Shown: positions 1 through 51,640 of the stretch, one piece after another
Layout of the letters: every line of letters begins with the position of its first letter
Numbering within the stretch: the stretch's first letter is position 1
NCBI RefSeq assembly: GCF_040954835.1
Contig: NC_090723.1
Coordinates: 1,746,001-1,810,000 of the forward strand
Reading direction: 5' to 3'
Length of the DNA stretch: 64,000 nucleotides
Origin: Lepisosteus oculatus
Lineage: Eukaryota > Chordata > Actinopteri > Semionotiformes > Lepisosteidae
Made by a program: the position numbers and the translations under genes
Notes under the pieces: model-generated
Database searches by the model: none
Told to the model about the DNA's origin: nothing
The model's input: only the letters and a program-made list of their open reading frames with translations

Positions 1-1058
1 TCCCTAGACGTACAGTTGAATGCACTTGAGCAATTGGGAAGAGGTACAGGATCTTGCTCGAGAACACAGCAGAAGTACTGTATTTCAGGCAGAGACTCAA
101 ACCCCCAACCTGCAATCTGTACTGCAGTCAAGAGCTCTGACTACTGATACATGCCACCCTAATGCATTTGAGAACTACTTTCTAAATGGAAAACACAAAC
201 TTGACAAATCCAGATATGTGACCAGGCAGAAATGAAATGGGTTTTGGAATTAAAAACATCTAAGGAACACTGATATTTTGTGCATACTTGTTTGTGCTTA
301 TGTGACCTGAATCATGGAACGGAAAATAATCAGTCAATCTTTTTTATGAAGCAGCATTTAAAAACAATTAATTCCATTATGAGCCACAAAATCGTTTTTG
401 GTAACACACATCAGTAGTGCCACACACTTGATCACCAGATCTTCACTGACACTCAAAGAAACCCAGACAGCTGGAAAATAATTTGGGCAAAATTGCTTTT
501 TAGTCTTAATGGTGACAGACGGCTGAAAATTCAGATAAACAGCTTTTCACCTACCATAGATAGAAGGATAGATACTATAGATAGAAAACGATACCTGACA
601 GATACTGTAGATACAGAAGGTACTGATAGATCAAAGGGCAGACAACGAGAAAGAGAGATCAGTAATGGCAAGAATGAGTCTGAATTCAACTTTACGACAT
701 TGGCTGGAGGTGTCAGATCATCAACATTCCAATCTAAACACGCTAAAAGTTCAAAATGAAATTTAAAGGGGAAGTCGCTTTTAGTTGGATTTTTTTTTTA
801 TCTGCACCAGATGCACACAGACACACAATCAGACAGACATAAGTCCAGACAGGCCAGCGTTCTCCTCCTCAGCAGCCAGGGCGTTTTGCTTCATGGAGCC
901 AGAGCAATCGTCTCAACGGGAGTGGAAGAGCAGAGCTGAACAGGGTGCGTTGGAGGCGGCTGTCCTCCGAGTTGGCATAGTCAGGAATTAGGCAGGACTG
1001 GCATTAATGGGTGCAGTATTCCTCTCTAGGCCTGGAATAATGGGATCCAGATCCCTCT
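1..1058 (-). other. RUNDC3A 3' UTR / downstream flank
   Basis: No gene is recognisable. It probably contains the RUNDC3A 3' UTR. It includes a degenerate GATA-type simple repeat (556-632) and a T-rich tract near 790. Confidence 0.5.
556..632. repeat. Degenerate GATA/GATAC simple repeat
   Basis: Repeated ATAGATAG, GATACT and GATAGA motifs over about 75 bp, interrupted by substitutions. An old tetranucleotide microsatellite. Confidence 0.7.
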
Positions 1059-18063
<17,005 letters not shown>

Positions 18064-18069
18064 TTTATT
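18064..18069 (-). terminator. Candidate MAP3K3 polyadenylation signal AATAAA
   Basis: TTTATT on the plus strand, AATAAA on the minus. It is the first canonical signal I found in the transcribed direction after the MAP3K3 stop. This would make a 3' UTR of about 4.7 kb; earlier variant signals are possible. Confidence 0.4.
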
Positions 18070-19049
18070 GTAAATAAATTTTGATACACTGGGCTGGCTT
18101 TGCACTGCAAGCCCCCTGTCGATATATATATCCTTATATATTCATATACATATTTAAACTACTGGTCCATATTCTTCTGAGTAATCCAGGGTCTCAAACA
18201 ACACTGACATTCCTTGGAAGATATCGAGCACTTCAAAAGAAAAGATTCCTTTGATGGCAAGGAATTTTAAACTTAACCATCACCATGTTGAGCAGCGGAA
18301 ATAATAGAAAAAAACTGATACGAGTGGATGTTCACTCGAGGTGAAAGACTTCTGACTGCAAGGTTATAGTCAGCACAAAACAGGCACTCAGGAGGTCCCC
18401 CAACCCTGGGCTAAACAGAATCGTCACGCTGGGTGAAATGTTGCTCTGGTATCCCCTGTAATTGCCTCCTAAAACTCAAAGATACTTCAGCAGCCTCAAG
18501 CCCAATTTCAAAGTGCTGTGGAGCCTACTGACGGAAAGTTTCACTACAATGGTGGTGCTCCATTCATAAGCACTTGTTTTAAAACAATTCCCCCTATTGA
18601 AGAAGAAGTCGGCTTCTTTTTTTAAATAACACTGCAACTGTGATGAACGAAAACACGCCGTTTGAAACTTGTTTTGAAGAAAACATTTGGAGAAGCTTCA
18701 CTGTAGCACAACAGTGTCCAAAGCATTCATTGAAAGGGTGGTTTGGCTGTCAAGAGATCTCTCCCTCGTCTGTTTGAGAACTTTAAAAGTGCTCAGAGAT
18801 TATTGGGCAGATGTGTTCGGCACCGTGCTCACTGATTGAGCCACAAGACATTCAGTCAACTGTCCCAAATGATTTTTAACAGAAAGAAAACAGTAGAACC
18901 TTACAAAGGTGCTAATAAAAGAAAAAAAGCACAGAACTCCTGCAGACTGTGGCATGGATACAGCATGCTGCCCCAGACCACTTGAAGTTTGAGGCTATGT
19001 GTCCCTGTGGTGTTTGTTCCAATGTCCTCATTCAATAAATGGCTCGAAT

Positions 19050-19135
19050 CCATCCCTCCATTTTCTCACTGCTTTATCCAATACAGGGTCGAAAGGCAGT
19101 AGAAGCCCATCTCAGCCTCCCCGTCACAAATGAAA
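19050..19135 (-). repeat. SINE tail fragment (same family as 7636-7955), reverse
   Basis: CCATTTTCTCACTGCTTTAT followed by CCAATACAGGGTCG is the reverse complement of the family tail (GGATAAAGCGGTTAGAAAATGG). Confidence 0.65.
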
Positions 19136-19194
19136 CCCCAGAAACCCTCTTTTAGCACACTGTCATCGCCTTTCCAAGTGACCCAATGGGGAAA

Positions 19195-19460
19195 TGGCTC
19201 TGTGGGCAGAGCTTTGTATCCTGGAGATTGCCTCTTCAGGTCTGAGCTATGTCATTAGTGCAGTGTACCCACAATTCCCCAAGCCGCAGAGCATTGTTTG
19301 GTCCGTGCCACTGCGGTTATGGGACTGCACGGTCCCTTGGTGTGCCTCTCTACGGTGACTCCCATGGGTGCCCGCAAGCTCGCAGTGTCCCTAGAGCCTG
19401 CTGTTCCAAGTCCTTCACCTGAAGCTGGTGGTGCGTGTTTTGGTTGCTGTGTGTGTGTGC
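19195..19460 (+). repeat. tRNA-derived SINE-like copy, degenerate
   Basis: Begins with a tRNA-like GGCTCTGTGGGCAGAGCTTT head and a degraded B box (CAGGTCTGAGCTATGTCA), resembling the head of the copy at 48050-48215. It ends near a short GTGTGTGTG stretch. Confidence 0.5.
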
Positions 19461-20449
19461 GCACTTTTTTTCACTGCTGCTGAAGATGTTTTAACAGCAA
19501 GGCAAGGTGCTGAAACAATTGGCAATTCCACACATGAGGAGCGCGAGGAGGAAAAGTCTCCCAGGACTGAGCAGTGGAATTTGTGACTGTTGGGTTGGTT
19601 AAAGTCTGACTTGATCCAGTTATTTTGACAGGTACAGTCCAGTTAACAGGACTGGACCTCACAGGACTCCCATCTTTTAGTTGCTGTCTAGTGAAGGGTT
19701 GATCTTCAGTGGGACTGTTGGTTCGGCTGCTACATAAATTGGACACCCCTCACAGACCTGTACAGCACTCACAGGGAATACAGAGCTCGTTTGACCCAGT
19801 GTTTTTTTAACACTACAAATAATCCCTCAGCATAATCTCTGCAAAACCAGCTGCTTCTGTTTTTCTTATATCATATTTCTTAAGGCATCATTAGAAACTG
19901 TCATTAGAAACATCATCCAACTGTCTAGAGTCGATATAACAAAAATATATTTATATATAAAAAACACATCATCCTATTAATGAACTCTAGGGTATAAATA
20001 AAGAGAAAAAGAGGCTTCACATTAATGATTCTTTTTGTGAAAAAAAAAAGCCAAAAGCTAACAAAGGCACAAAAAATACCTACATTCATAAAAAAGTGCA
20101 TTTCTGACAAAATAAATGCTAGATTTGACAGGCAGGAGAGAAATTAATCCTCTTATCCTTAGCCCCCCCATTCTCTAACTCAGCGAACATTTTACTTAAT
20201 GTACAAAATACTGGAAGCAACTGGAATAACACCGTCTCAGGAAGAAAATCGTGTTTTTTTTCGGGGGGAGGAAGCGAGGAGGAGGCAAGCCAAGCAAACC
20301 GTCTCCAACACAGAACGCCTTTCCGCATTCTCACTTCAGCTCATCGGCGAAGTCAAAATGAAGGCTTTGCCCCCTCGAACCCCAACACTCGTTCTTTGGG
20401 AAAATGGAGAAGAACACTCTTTGGTACAAGTACGGATGTGGTGCGGAGA

Positions 20450-20590
20450 ACCCCCTCACGAGACACGAGAAAGAAATGGCTGGCACAAACAGTCCCAGAG
20501 AGGCAGCCGCACGGCCAGACCGCCGCGCGATCACTGCAGATCGGATCGCGTTTCGGCCGGGGGGCGCGCGGGGAGTGGACTGGTGCTGGA
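20450..20590. promoter_or_regulatory. Short CpG-dense patch downstream of MAP3K3
   Basis: Dense CpG (GCCGCACGG, GACCGCCGCGCGATC, GATCGCGTTTCGGCCGG, GGCGCGCGGGG) between AT-rich flanks. It could be an isolated CpG island, an enhancer or the promoter of an unseen transcript. No coding signal supports a gene here. Confidence 0.35.
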
Positions 20591-22723
20591 CAAAAAAAAA
20601 TCTGAGCGTCCAAAAATGGCTTTTCTTTGTGACATCCGTTCAGTGCAAATACTCTCAGAACTGTCAAACCGGTGAAGACTCTCACTGGAATAATGCTGAT
20701 TCAGGTCAGTCTGTGCTCACTAGAAAAAGAACAAACACTGCATTCTCCTACTGTATATTCAGAAAGGCATTAACGCTGTCCATATCCCTTGTTCCAGATC
20801 CAAAACAAACAGGACAAATGGAAAAAGATACCTATAAGCAGGGGCTAGGTTTCTTCATGCTGAAATAGGCACATGTTTCTATCTTGACAAATATGTTGCT
20901 GATAATATGCATCAGAAGAACATCTGGTGTCACCTCTGTTCTGGCCTGCTTTGACTGAGTGGCTTGGATTATGATACAGGGTGTGCTACAGCCGTAATAA
21001 CACTGAATATTCCAATTATGTCTCTTAAATAGTAAAGTGCTTGACTGTAGTTCTTGAGAATTCATCTATGTAACGTTTTTAAAATACTGAACAAATTGAG
21101 ATCATGTAGAATTAGGAGGCCATGTTTTACTGTCCCTCTAGATGCTACTGCCACTAGAGAACTGAGCAGGCAGAGGGCTTCATGAGCTCCGAGTTATTTT
21201 TTGATCATGAAGATGCTGCTTCTTGGATTTGTCATCCTCTCCATCCTGGTGGCCACAGCAATCTTCTGAAAACTCTTTTTTTTCTAACTTCACTCTCAAG
21301 GGGACCGCTGTCAGTGCCCTGCAATGCGTTACACCAAGGCGAATCGCTGACCTGATTCCCCTCAAGTCCGTCGTATGGGATTTTGGTTTCAAACCTTATC
21401 AGAAACATTACAGAACTGTCACCTGCAGGTAGACCTGGTACAAACTACAATGCCCAGTAAGGGGCAATTACTGCAGGCAATAAGCACTAGGACACTTACT
21501 GTGTTTTTTTGACAGAAGTAAAGAGAACTTTGGATCTAACCTACAAGGTCAGATTTCAACCTGGCTGGAAATCTGGAGGAGCACGTGCTCGCCTCCTAGG
21601 GTGCTCTCTCTCCATGTAGCCCTGATTCAGGGCAAACCTCCAAGGCACTTTATGCCAGCTCCTGGTTTTGGAACTCATTATCTATCAGCTAGGTTGTCGG
21701 AATTGAGATTTAACCAGTCTCTTAGTAGAAGCGGAAAGTACCCAGTTCGGGGTTCTTCATTTGTGCCATTCAGCAGTTCATCACAATTTCACAAGGAAAT
21801 GTGGAATCATCTGTAGTATTACAATAGCATGCTAAGTCAGAAGTTGCTCCTGCAAGACACTTCTCTGACTTGCCTCCTGATCCAAACCATTCCCCCCTGC
21901 AGTGCCGGACAGGGGCATCAGCGCCACCTGGAGGAGATGGAGTGTCTTTCACTCTCGCCAGAGGCACACAGGATGTCCCAAGACCGACGGGCACACAAGC
22001 ACACTTTGTGAAATAATAAACACGATCGCTCGCCTCGCCTTGAGTACAGGGACCAGCGCCAGAATAACCCCCAGCTCTACAGGACAGTCGAAAGTGTGCT
22101 GAGAAAGAACCGACCTGAAATTTAAGATCTGGCCGGTTTTTTGAAGGCAAGACAATAACTGCGGGAAAATTTCAGTCACAAATAAAAATGACGGACGTCT
22201 CATCTTACACACAGCATTGCAAAATACTAATAAGTTATAGAAGTTGTCTTTTTCACGATTTAAGACAATAGCCACAGTTGGGTCAACTGTGAGCCAAACA
22301 TGAACAGCAGCTCCGGGCACTGCTATCAAGACTTACTCAAAACCAGGGGCAGTGCCTTAACGATGCATCTGGTCAGCACTAACTGATTCTAAACAGAACT
22401 GTTCAGTCCTGGATCCTGGCCTCTTGAAGAAAAAAAAAATCTATATACAATTGTTTGCACTTAAAGACGTTTGCTCAAAGTGGGGATCCAATATTTCTGA
22501 GCACCACTGAATTCCATTTTGTAGGAAAAAAAAAGGATCTGTTGGATCCCAGTGTACTAATGGCAGTTATCCCATTAAAGGTGAACCCAAACACTGTACA
22601 GAAGCAGCCATTAACTCAGCTATTCCACTGCATATTAAAATAACAGGAAAGAAAGTACTGGATCCTGACCATTTTTACAAAGGATCTTGCACCTCAGTAA
22701 ACCTGACATCCTCACTGCAGCTT

Positions 22724-22738
22724 GGTGCCCCCTTGTGG
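22724..22738 (-). promoter_or_regulatory. CTCF-like motif, reverse
   Basis: GGTGCCCCCTTGTGG resembles the reverse CTCF core (GGCGCCCCCTGGTGG) with two differences. It lies about 75 bp past the MAP3K3 stop. A motif match only. Confidence 0.25.
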
Positions 22739-22812
22739 TGACCGCAGGGAATGCACATTCATCCAGGAGGTGCCCCTGTGAAGGCGGGACTGCCACGGCC
22801 CCGGGGGTCTGC

Positions 22813-45372
<22,560 letters not shown>

Positions 45373-45538
45373 CTGAGGTGGAGAACGGAAACGGTTAGCA
45401 AACCACTAGGCTCTTCAAGTCACAGAGAGCCCATAACCTTCCAGGTCCTGGGAGACAGTCTGTTCACGTTTCTCCAAGAAAGTTGTTTCAGGTGCTTGCT
45501 GGAAAGCTGTTATTCTGGATCTGTAGGAACATATATAG

Positions 45539-45683
45539 GTTTATTCTATGCTGAAAGAAAAAAGAAAAGAGACAATGTTTCGGCTGTAAAGCCTCCTTCA
45601 GCTGTGGCCCTTCCAGGTGTTGACATGTGAAGAAGGCTCTACAGCCACAACATCGTCTCGTTTCCTTTCAGCATGCAATAAAC
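45539..45683. repeat. Inverted pair of hammerhead-like (Penelope-type?) elements
   Basis: Left arm 45539-45602 and right arm 45624-45683 are imperfect reverse complements separated by about 21 bp. Each arm read outward has GAAG(G/A)AGGCT, a short stem-loop, GCC then GAAAC or ACAAC, then CTTTCAGCAT and AATAAACC. The layout resembles minimal hammerhead cores (CTGANGA, stem II, GAAA) known from Penelope-like elements, but both arms carry core mutations. Confidence 0.55.
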
Positions 45684-46309
45684 CTTTCCCTGTTCCTCTG
45701 CAGCCTACGCATGCTGACACAGCTCCCTACTCTGATATTTAGGATATCAACAACAGAGTTGTTCATTAGTCTCTTATTTTCATTATTTTTCATTTTACAC
45801 CCACAAACTTTGGAACCACCAATTGCTAATCCCTGATCAGCCCCAACTCATCACTAATTTGTATTAATTGAATGAATTTGTTCTGTGAAACATTGTCAGG
45901 CCCAGGATATGTATATTCAGTGTGAACCCTAATGTATAAACTGCAGAGCTCAACAATCAAGCAGAGATCAATAATCAAAGACTGATGAGCAACACTAACG
46001 GTTCACAGTTAGCACCAGGGGTTGCTCTTGTACAGCATACCAAAGAATCCTGGTAAATTCTGAACACATCAGACTTCTAATGAGCGAATCAGCGATTTCT
46101 GAGTTGTGAGATGAGTGCTTCACAACAATTACTTTAAGCAGAAATAACTGCAACAATATCGCCAAGTCACTACTGAACAATGTTAGTCTTCAGCGTTCAT
46201 TCCTTCGATTCAGGCCTGCAATTTCAGTGAGCAAACATCTATGATGAGAAACGCACTCAGTCAAGGACAAGCAGGGCACAGCAGGAACGAACACAGAACG
46301 ATACAGACG

Positions 46310-46440
46310 AGCACAGGCCACTGGGCCCATCTTGCCCATTTGCTAGTAAGCAGCTCACTTATCACAGGGTCTCATCAAGATGTTTCTTGAAAGAAGCCAG
46401 AGTATCTGCTTCAACAAAATGACTGGGAAGCATAAACTGG
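46310..46440 (-). repeat. LINE-like 3' tail copy, reverse
   Basis: GGCCCATCTTGCCCATTTGC, TCTCATCAAGATGTTTCTTG and AAGCCAGAGTATCTGCTTCA, reverse-oriented relative to the copy at 57262-57425. A common dispersed repeat type in fish. Confidence 0.55.
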
Positions 46441-46925
46441 TCTCCCAGAACCTCGTCTTCTGCAGATGTGCTGTCTGCAGATGTGCCGTCTTCTGGGAAA
46501 TGGCTTTCAAGACAGTTCTCCCCATGTGCACATTTGTGCACTGTTTTGCAAGAGGGGAACTACAGCAGAAGTTTGAATATGAATGTCATAATCTCTATTT
46601 TCAAAAGGTAGCCATTTGACCTTCAAATGAAATTATTACTCCACCTGCACTTGAACACCAGACACAAACATAAAATAGACATTGTTTAGCAAAGGAGAAT
46701 AAAACATAACTCGTTTCCAAATGACCTTTCTCCAAATGAAGTTGGGAACACAACTCCAAGTACATGCTGTATTTCCCTCATGTAAACCCAGCAGGAAGAC
46801 AGAAAAAAATCTCTCCCTGCCTGTGGTTTGTTTCTGTTTCTGACTCATTCAGGAACTCCACATACCGGAGGGTTTGTTGGTATAGGTGTTTAACTGGTGA
46901 AGGCAAGAGCACAGACCAGCTGTTT

Positions 46926-46990
46926 GGGAGAGAAAGAGAGAAGGAAACAGAAAAAAGGGAGAGATGTAGAGGGCAAAAGGGTGAGAGAAA
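46926..46990 (+). repeat. Purine-rich (GA)n tract
   Basis: GGAGAGAAAGAGAGAAGGAA and GGGAGAGATG-type sequence, nearly all A/G. Confidence 0.7.
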
Positions 46991-48049
46991 GCTGTACACT
47001 TCATCAGTTACAACACTTTGGTATATTTGGGTAATTGCCTTCAAATGAAGAAAGAAAAGCAGTTACGGTCCATATTGTAGTAAAATAAATAAATCCAACA
47101 CTCTTTATAAAAGAGCCGGTTCTTGGAATGTCAAACAGTTGCCCCTACTATTTCTTTTTCTTTCAGGCTCCGATCTCCAGAGAGACGGTTTAACTTAAAA
47201 CGAAGGAAAAATATGTACTGTGTAGCTTGGCCACACATCACACAGGCGTCGCTGTATAGCGTGCACATTTTCCAAAACACTGAAACATATCCCCTTCTGC
47301 TGCTAAGCAAGAGCGACTACTTTCTTCAAATGAGATGTGGATTACTTTCCAAGGATGGAGTCTGGAAGCTGGGAAAATGGAGAGCCTAGCACCAAGGTGT
47401 CTGCCTCCAGCTCCAGTCTACCACAATCCTGTGTCATAAAATTGTTGGGAACCATTAAGGATCCCCAACATATGGCATATACAAAATCTTCAACCTGCCT
47501 GCCAGTCACAAATTACAAACCTAGAACTCTCTCCATCCAGTAACCATCTGCTATACAACCAGTGAAAATCCACCACTGCATACTGCTGTACAGATAACCT
47601 GAACTGGGTCTTTTTCACTTAATCTGAACATAGATTTGTTTGCATTTCTACATTCAGTGGAGATCTGCTCAAGTAACAAACTGTTGCTCACAACAAAAGC
47701 CAGTCTCTGCAGCCCATGTTTTGCAGCTGTAACTAGTAAACAACTCTCATGATCTGACAGAATTATGTTGTCCGTACAGATTTGTGGGAGTTGTAAAAGT
47801 ATGAACGATTCACTTAATATGCATTTTTAGTTATGCAAGTGCCCAAGAAATTATAATTCAAACAATACTCTTCACCATAAAGTGAGCTATGAATCATTTA
47901 ATACTAAAGTCTCTCACTGTCTTAGTTTTGCCAGACAAGGGTTAAGGTTGATACATGCCAGGTGAAGGTTTTCTACACTAAAAGACAACACAACAGAATA
48001 AATAAAGACGGAGCTCACAGTACAAGTGAATATCCTTGCAGCCGCCCTG

Positions 48050-48215
48050 CAAACCACACAAATAGCTCAGCCCGTAAAGGACTGTTCTCGGCGCACAGTC
48101 AAGACATCACAGGTTCCAATCTGGGCTGTGCCACTAGTCAGCTCTCACTGGGAGCTCCCAAGCAGTGGCTGACAAGGGGAAAGTGGGTACAACCAAAGTA
48201 CCCCAAGATGTTTCA
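48050..48215 (+). repeat. tRNA-derived SINE-like copy
   Basis: A-box-like TAGCTCAGCCCGTAAAGG and, 45 bp on, B-box-like GGTTCCAATCT, followed by a non-tRNA body. Related to the head at 19195. Confidence 0.6.
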
Positions 48216-49811
48216 CTAGCTGCTGCAGGAGGAGTCAGGCACATAGCAGCTTCGTGTGCACATGCAGCCTACTCTCAATAAAAGAGAGAGTGGTCATTGC
48301 AAAAAAGTAAAAGAAATAATAAGCAGTGAACAATGGCAGGCATCTCACAGCAAACCAAACCTTACAGCAGCTCACCGAGATGCATATTCTCCAGTTTGTC
48401 AGGTGGACTGGTTAACTTACTCATTTTGGTAAAGTAGATTAAAGACCCCAGCTGCACTCAGATCTTCAACGACACTGTTCTTCAGCGTCACCCAGCATTA
48501 CACCAAGATCCTGGAAAACAAAAGTCACATGTAAGAAGAAGTTATTTTGCTTGGTCACTGTAAAAATGATGCTAGTTGTGACCAGCTGTGCTTTTGAAGG
48601 TCTGTTAAAAGTTGCTCCAAACTGCTGCTCTTCTGCACAGACCCAGAAAAAAAATTTCTCCTCATTTTTACAGGAAACCAGGAGACACGCCCCTTACATA
48701 CCTAATGGGATGTACATACCTACTCCCATTACATACCAGTTTGAGTTAAGGTTTCACTGTTTGCTCTTCCACAAACTGTGCCTACGAAGCAGCAAAGGAA
48801 CATATGAAAATGTGTAGCTTCACGTCTCGCATGCAATTTGACTCCAAAATAAAGAAGCAAGTTTACAATATCCTGCATATCATGAAGTACACGATTAGCC
48901 AACGCTTCCAGTAAAGGGGAAGTCTGCATACAGGTCTGCACAAGGAACTCAAGACCCCACTTTCAGTCTGGAGGCCACAGCCAGGGCCCAGGGCTGCCCA
49001 GGACTATCAGACTCGAGCTTCAAGTCTAGAATGCGCTGTACTCCCTCAGCGATCGGCCCATCGCACACCAGAACGGGCCTTTCCTCAGCCAGTGTGCAAC
49101 AATAATGGCAAAGGAGGATTCCCATAAACACAGGCAGCGGGATTTCTGTTAGAGCAGCACTTCTTGGGAAGGGCTGGACGTCGAGGAGAATCACCAAGGG
49201 TCACCCAGATTTTCCCTTTCAGAAGACCCAAGATCTCCAACCCCCTCCTTGGACGATGTTAATGCCGAAAATCACAGTCTCGGACTTCACCACACAAGAT
49301 GCCCTGCGAACGGCGAGCCTTTTCGTCTCAACAAATTCACCTAGACTTCTTACCAGGAAATAACTGGTTCCGATTATTCCATCCGAAGCCAAACCAGGGA
49401 TCTCAACCCACATCCTCTTAACCCCCCATTCTGAGCTCTGAATGATGTAACTGACCCTTCAAACTCATATTTCACTAACAAGCCTGTCTGTCTGCTTTTA
49501 TACGCTCCTTACCATATGTCACTCAGTCGTTAGAATTAAAAGGCAGTTGTGTGGAGCAGTGGTTAGGCCACTACTAACAAGAAAGCGACATTAGCAAGGA
49601 CTCAAGACTATCCAGTGTGGCAAATACAAGATGCCACAGCAATATCTTTTTATATTATCACTCCTACTGTAACTTCAGGCACAGCCTCGTTATTAAAGAT
49701 CATTCCACAATCTGTTGACTTTTCCCATCTGTCCGTCAGTGGCTAAATTGTCCTCGCATTCAAAAGATAAAAGTGAATTTCTTATCCAGGGATTGAGGTA
49801 GAACATCCATG

Positions 49812-49915
49812 TGGCAATAAGAGCTGCTACCTCAGCTCTTATGGTCTTGGTTCTGGATCGGGACACCCGTGTGAAGTTTGCATGTTCCTTTTAACTTTCA
49901 AAGACATAGCAGATA
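49812..49915 (+). repeat. SINE fragment (7636-7955 family), partial
   Basis: GCTGCTACCTCAGCTCTTAT, GGTTCTGGATCGGGACAC and GTGTGAAGTTTGCATGTTCC match the front half of the family. Confidence 0.55.
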
Positions 49916-50967
49916 GACTTAATGGGATCTCTTAAAGGTCTAGAAGGAAAAGAGGAGAAAGGAAATAACATACCCTGCTTATCAAGAAAACAATACCTTT
50001 GTGCCAGTAGCCTGCTGGGTGCTGGGAAAGGTCAGCGCACCGTCTGTGGTGACCACAGATCAGCCAATTCTCACTTGGCAAGACATTACAGGCAAGCAGT
50101 CCAACAGTGCCGGGCCACATTCCGGGAGACCATGACTCACAACACGTCTACATGATCAACAAATCACCATCAAGTGCACTGAGCTGGGCAGGAGAGTCTA
50201 GCTGCTACAGAAATCTACTTGGAGTAATAGCAACCCGACTTCACAACTACATCGATCTTAATGGGAACCTCACTTACTGCCCTTCCTGTGGACTCATGCA
50301 GTAGGATGTAGTTCCAGTAGGATAATACGCCTCACATGTTGCTGATGTAACAGTGGCTTCTGATGAGACGAGAAAATGGAAGTTTTGCTCTGGATCCCAG
50401 ATCCAGTGAACATTTGTGGGAAGAACTGGGACACAATATCACATCTAAGCATCATTGATCAGGGAACAGGCACATGATCTTTTAGGTAAAAACAGAGAAA
50501 TGGTACAGAATCTCACAAGCCAGCTTCTGCAACCTGCTGCCAAAGCATGCACCACAGATATACAGCTTCCAACAGGGTCAAAAACATGCTACCAGCCTGT
50601 GACATTCACAGCAGACCCCTGTTAATGTAACGAATACCACGTCATGCTTATTCAATAAAAAAGTCTGCACAGTCAGGACAAAAATGTCATAGCCAAGACT
50701 ATAATCATGGCCTCTAAAAACCAGCACTGTCTACACCACTCATACTTCACAATTTACAATTTACTAATACAATGGTATTGTTCCCTGGGTTCTCTATATT
50801 AACTATTTACCTAACACTGCACAATAATCTAAAGCAAGACTGATATGTAGTACTTATTACTACATATAGTAAGTTCCACCAAGGAAAACGAGAAAAAAGA
50901 AACAATATGATTTACAAGCACAGAAAAATAAAGCTGACAGAAGTCAAGAGAGGTAGGGACTGGGTCA

Positions 50968-51200
50968 CAGTAGTTAGCATTGCTGCCTCAATTCCGGACC
51001 TGGGGTGCTGTCTGTGTGGAGTTTGCATGTTCTCCCCCAGTTCACGTCGGTTTCCTCTGGGTGCTCCAGTTTCCTTCCACAGTTCAGAAACATACTGGTA
51101 GGTTAAATGGCTTCTGTAAAACTGTCTATGCAGTGAGTATCAGTGTGTCTGCTCTGCGATGGACTGGCGTCCTGTTCAGAGTGTTCCCTGCCCCTAAAAC
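50968..51200 (+). repeat. tRNA-headed SINE copy
   Basis: GTAGTTAGCATTGCTGCCTC head, GTGTGGAGTTTGCATGTTCT, GGTGCTCCAGTTTCCTTCCA and GATGGACTGGCGTCCTGTTC. Truncated before the family tail. Confidence 0.85.
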
Positions 51201-51525
51201 ACTTGCTCGGTCACGCGCTTTCTCCTCGGTTTTCGCTGCTTTCAGCAAACCTTCCTGGATGAATTTCAGGAATGCACAGCACTTACTGTTCTGCTGTTGA
51301 AAGCATCTGCCCCACGAAGCGAAGCACCTCAATGTGTTTTTGCACGTATCCCATTCCTGAGGCCTGAAAACCCCACTTCTTTCTCCTGTGACCTGTCTGT
51401 CCACACGTCTCCCTCCCTGCACCACTCATCTCCCGCTTCAGCCCAGTTTGCTTTTCCCTTTTCCAAGGTGCAGTTAACAGCACCGACTCCTCTGTGACAG
51501 CGACGTCCTCATTGCTGTACGTCCA

Positions 51526-51640
51526 GTCCATCCATTTTCTAACCTCTTTATCTGACTGAGGTTCGTGGGGGAGCCGGAGTCTATCCCGGCAGGCACTGGG
51601 AGCAAACCGGGAACAGGACGCCAGTGCATTGCACTGATAA
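51526..51640 (-). repeat. SINE tail fragment, reverse
   Basis: CCATCCATTTTCTAACCTCT, TATCCCGGCAGGCACTGGG and AACAGGACGCCAGTGCATTG are the reverse complement of the family 3' half. Confidence 0.75.

Larger units (their letters stand above)
18064..22812 (-). other. Putative long MAP3K3 3' UTR / downstream region
   Basis: No coding sequence was recognised. It contains SINE fragments at about 19050-19135 and 19195-19460 and a CpG-dense patch at about 20450-20590. Assignment to the MAP3K3 3' UTR rests only on the absence of an earlier AATAAA. Confidence 0.4.

Noticed and set aside
46326-46336. ATGG followed by a GC donor as MAP3K3 exon 1
   Set aside because: It lies inside a dispersed LINE-like repeat, so the match is probably coincidental.
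48369-48430. Alternative MAP3K3 first exon beginning MSKLTSPP on the minus strand
   Set aside because: No ATGG-GT junction and no similarity to known N-termini of the family.
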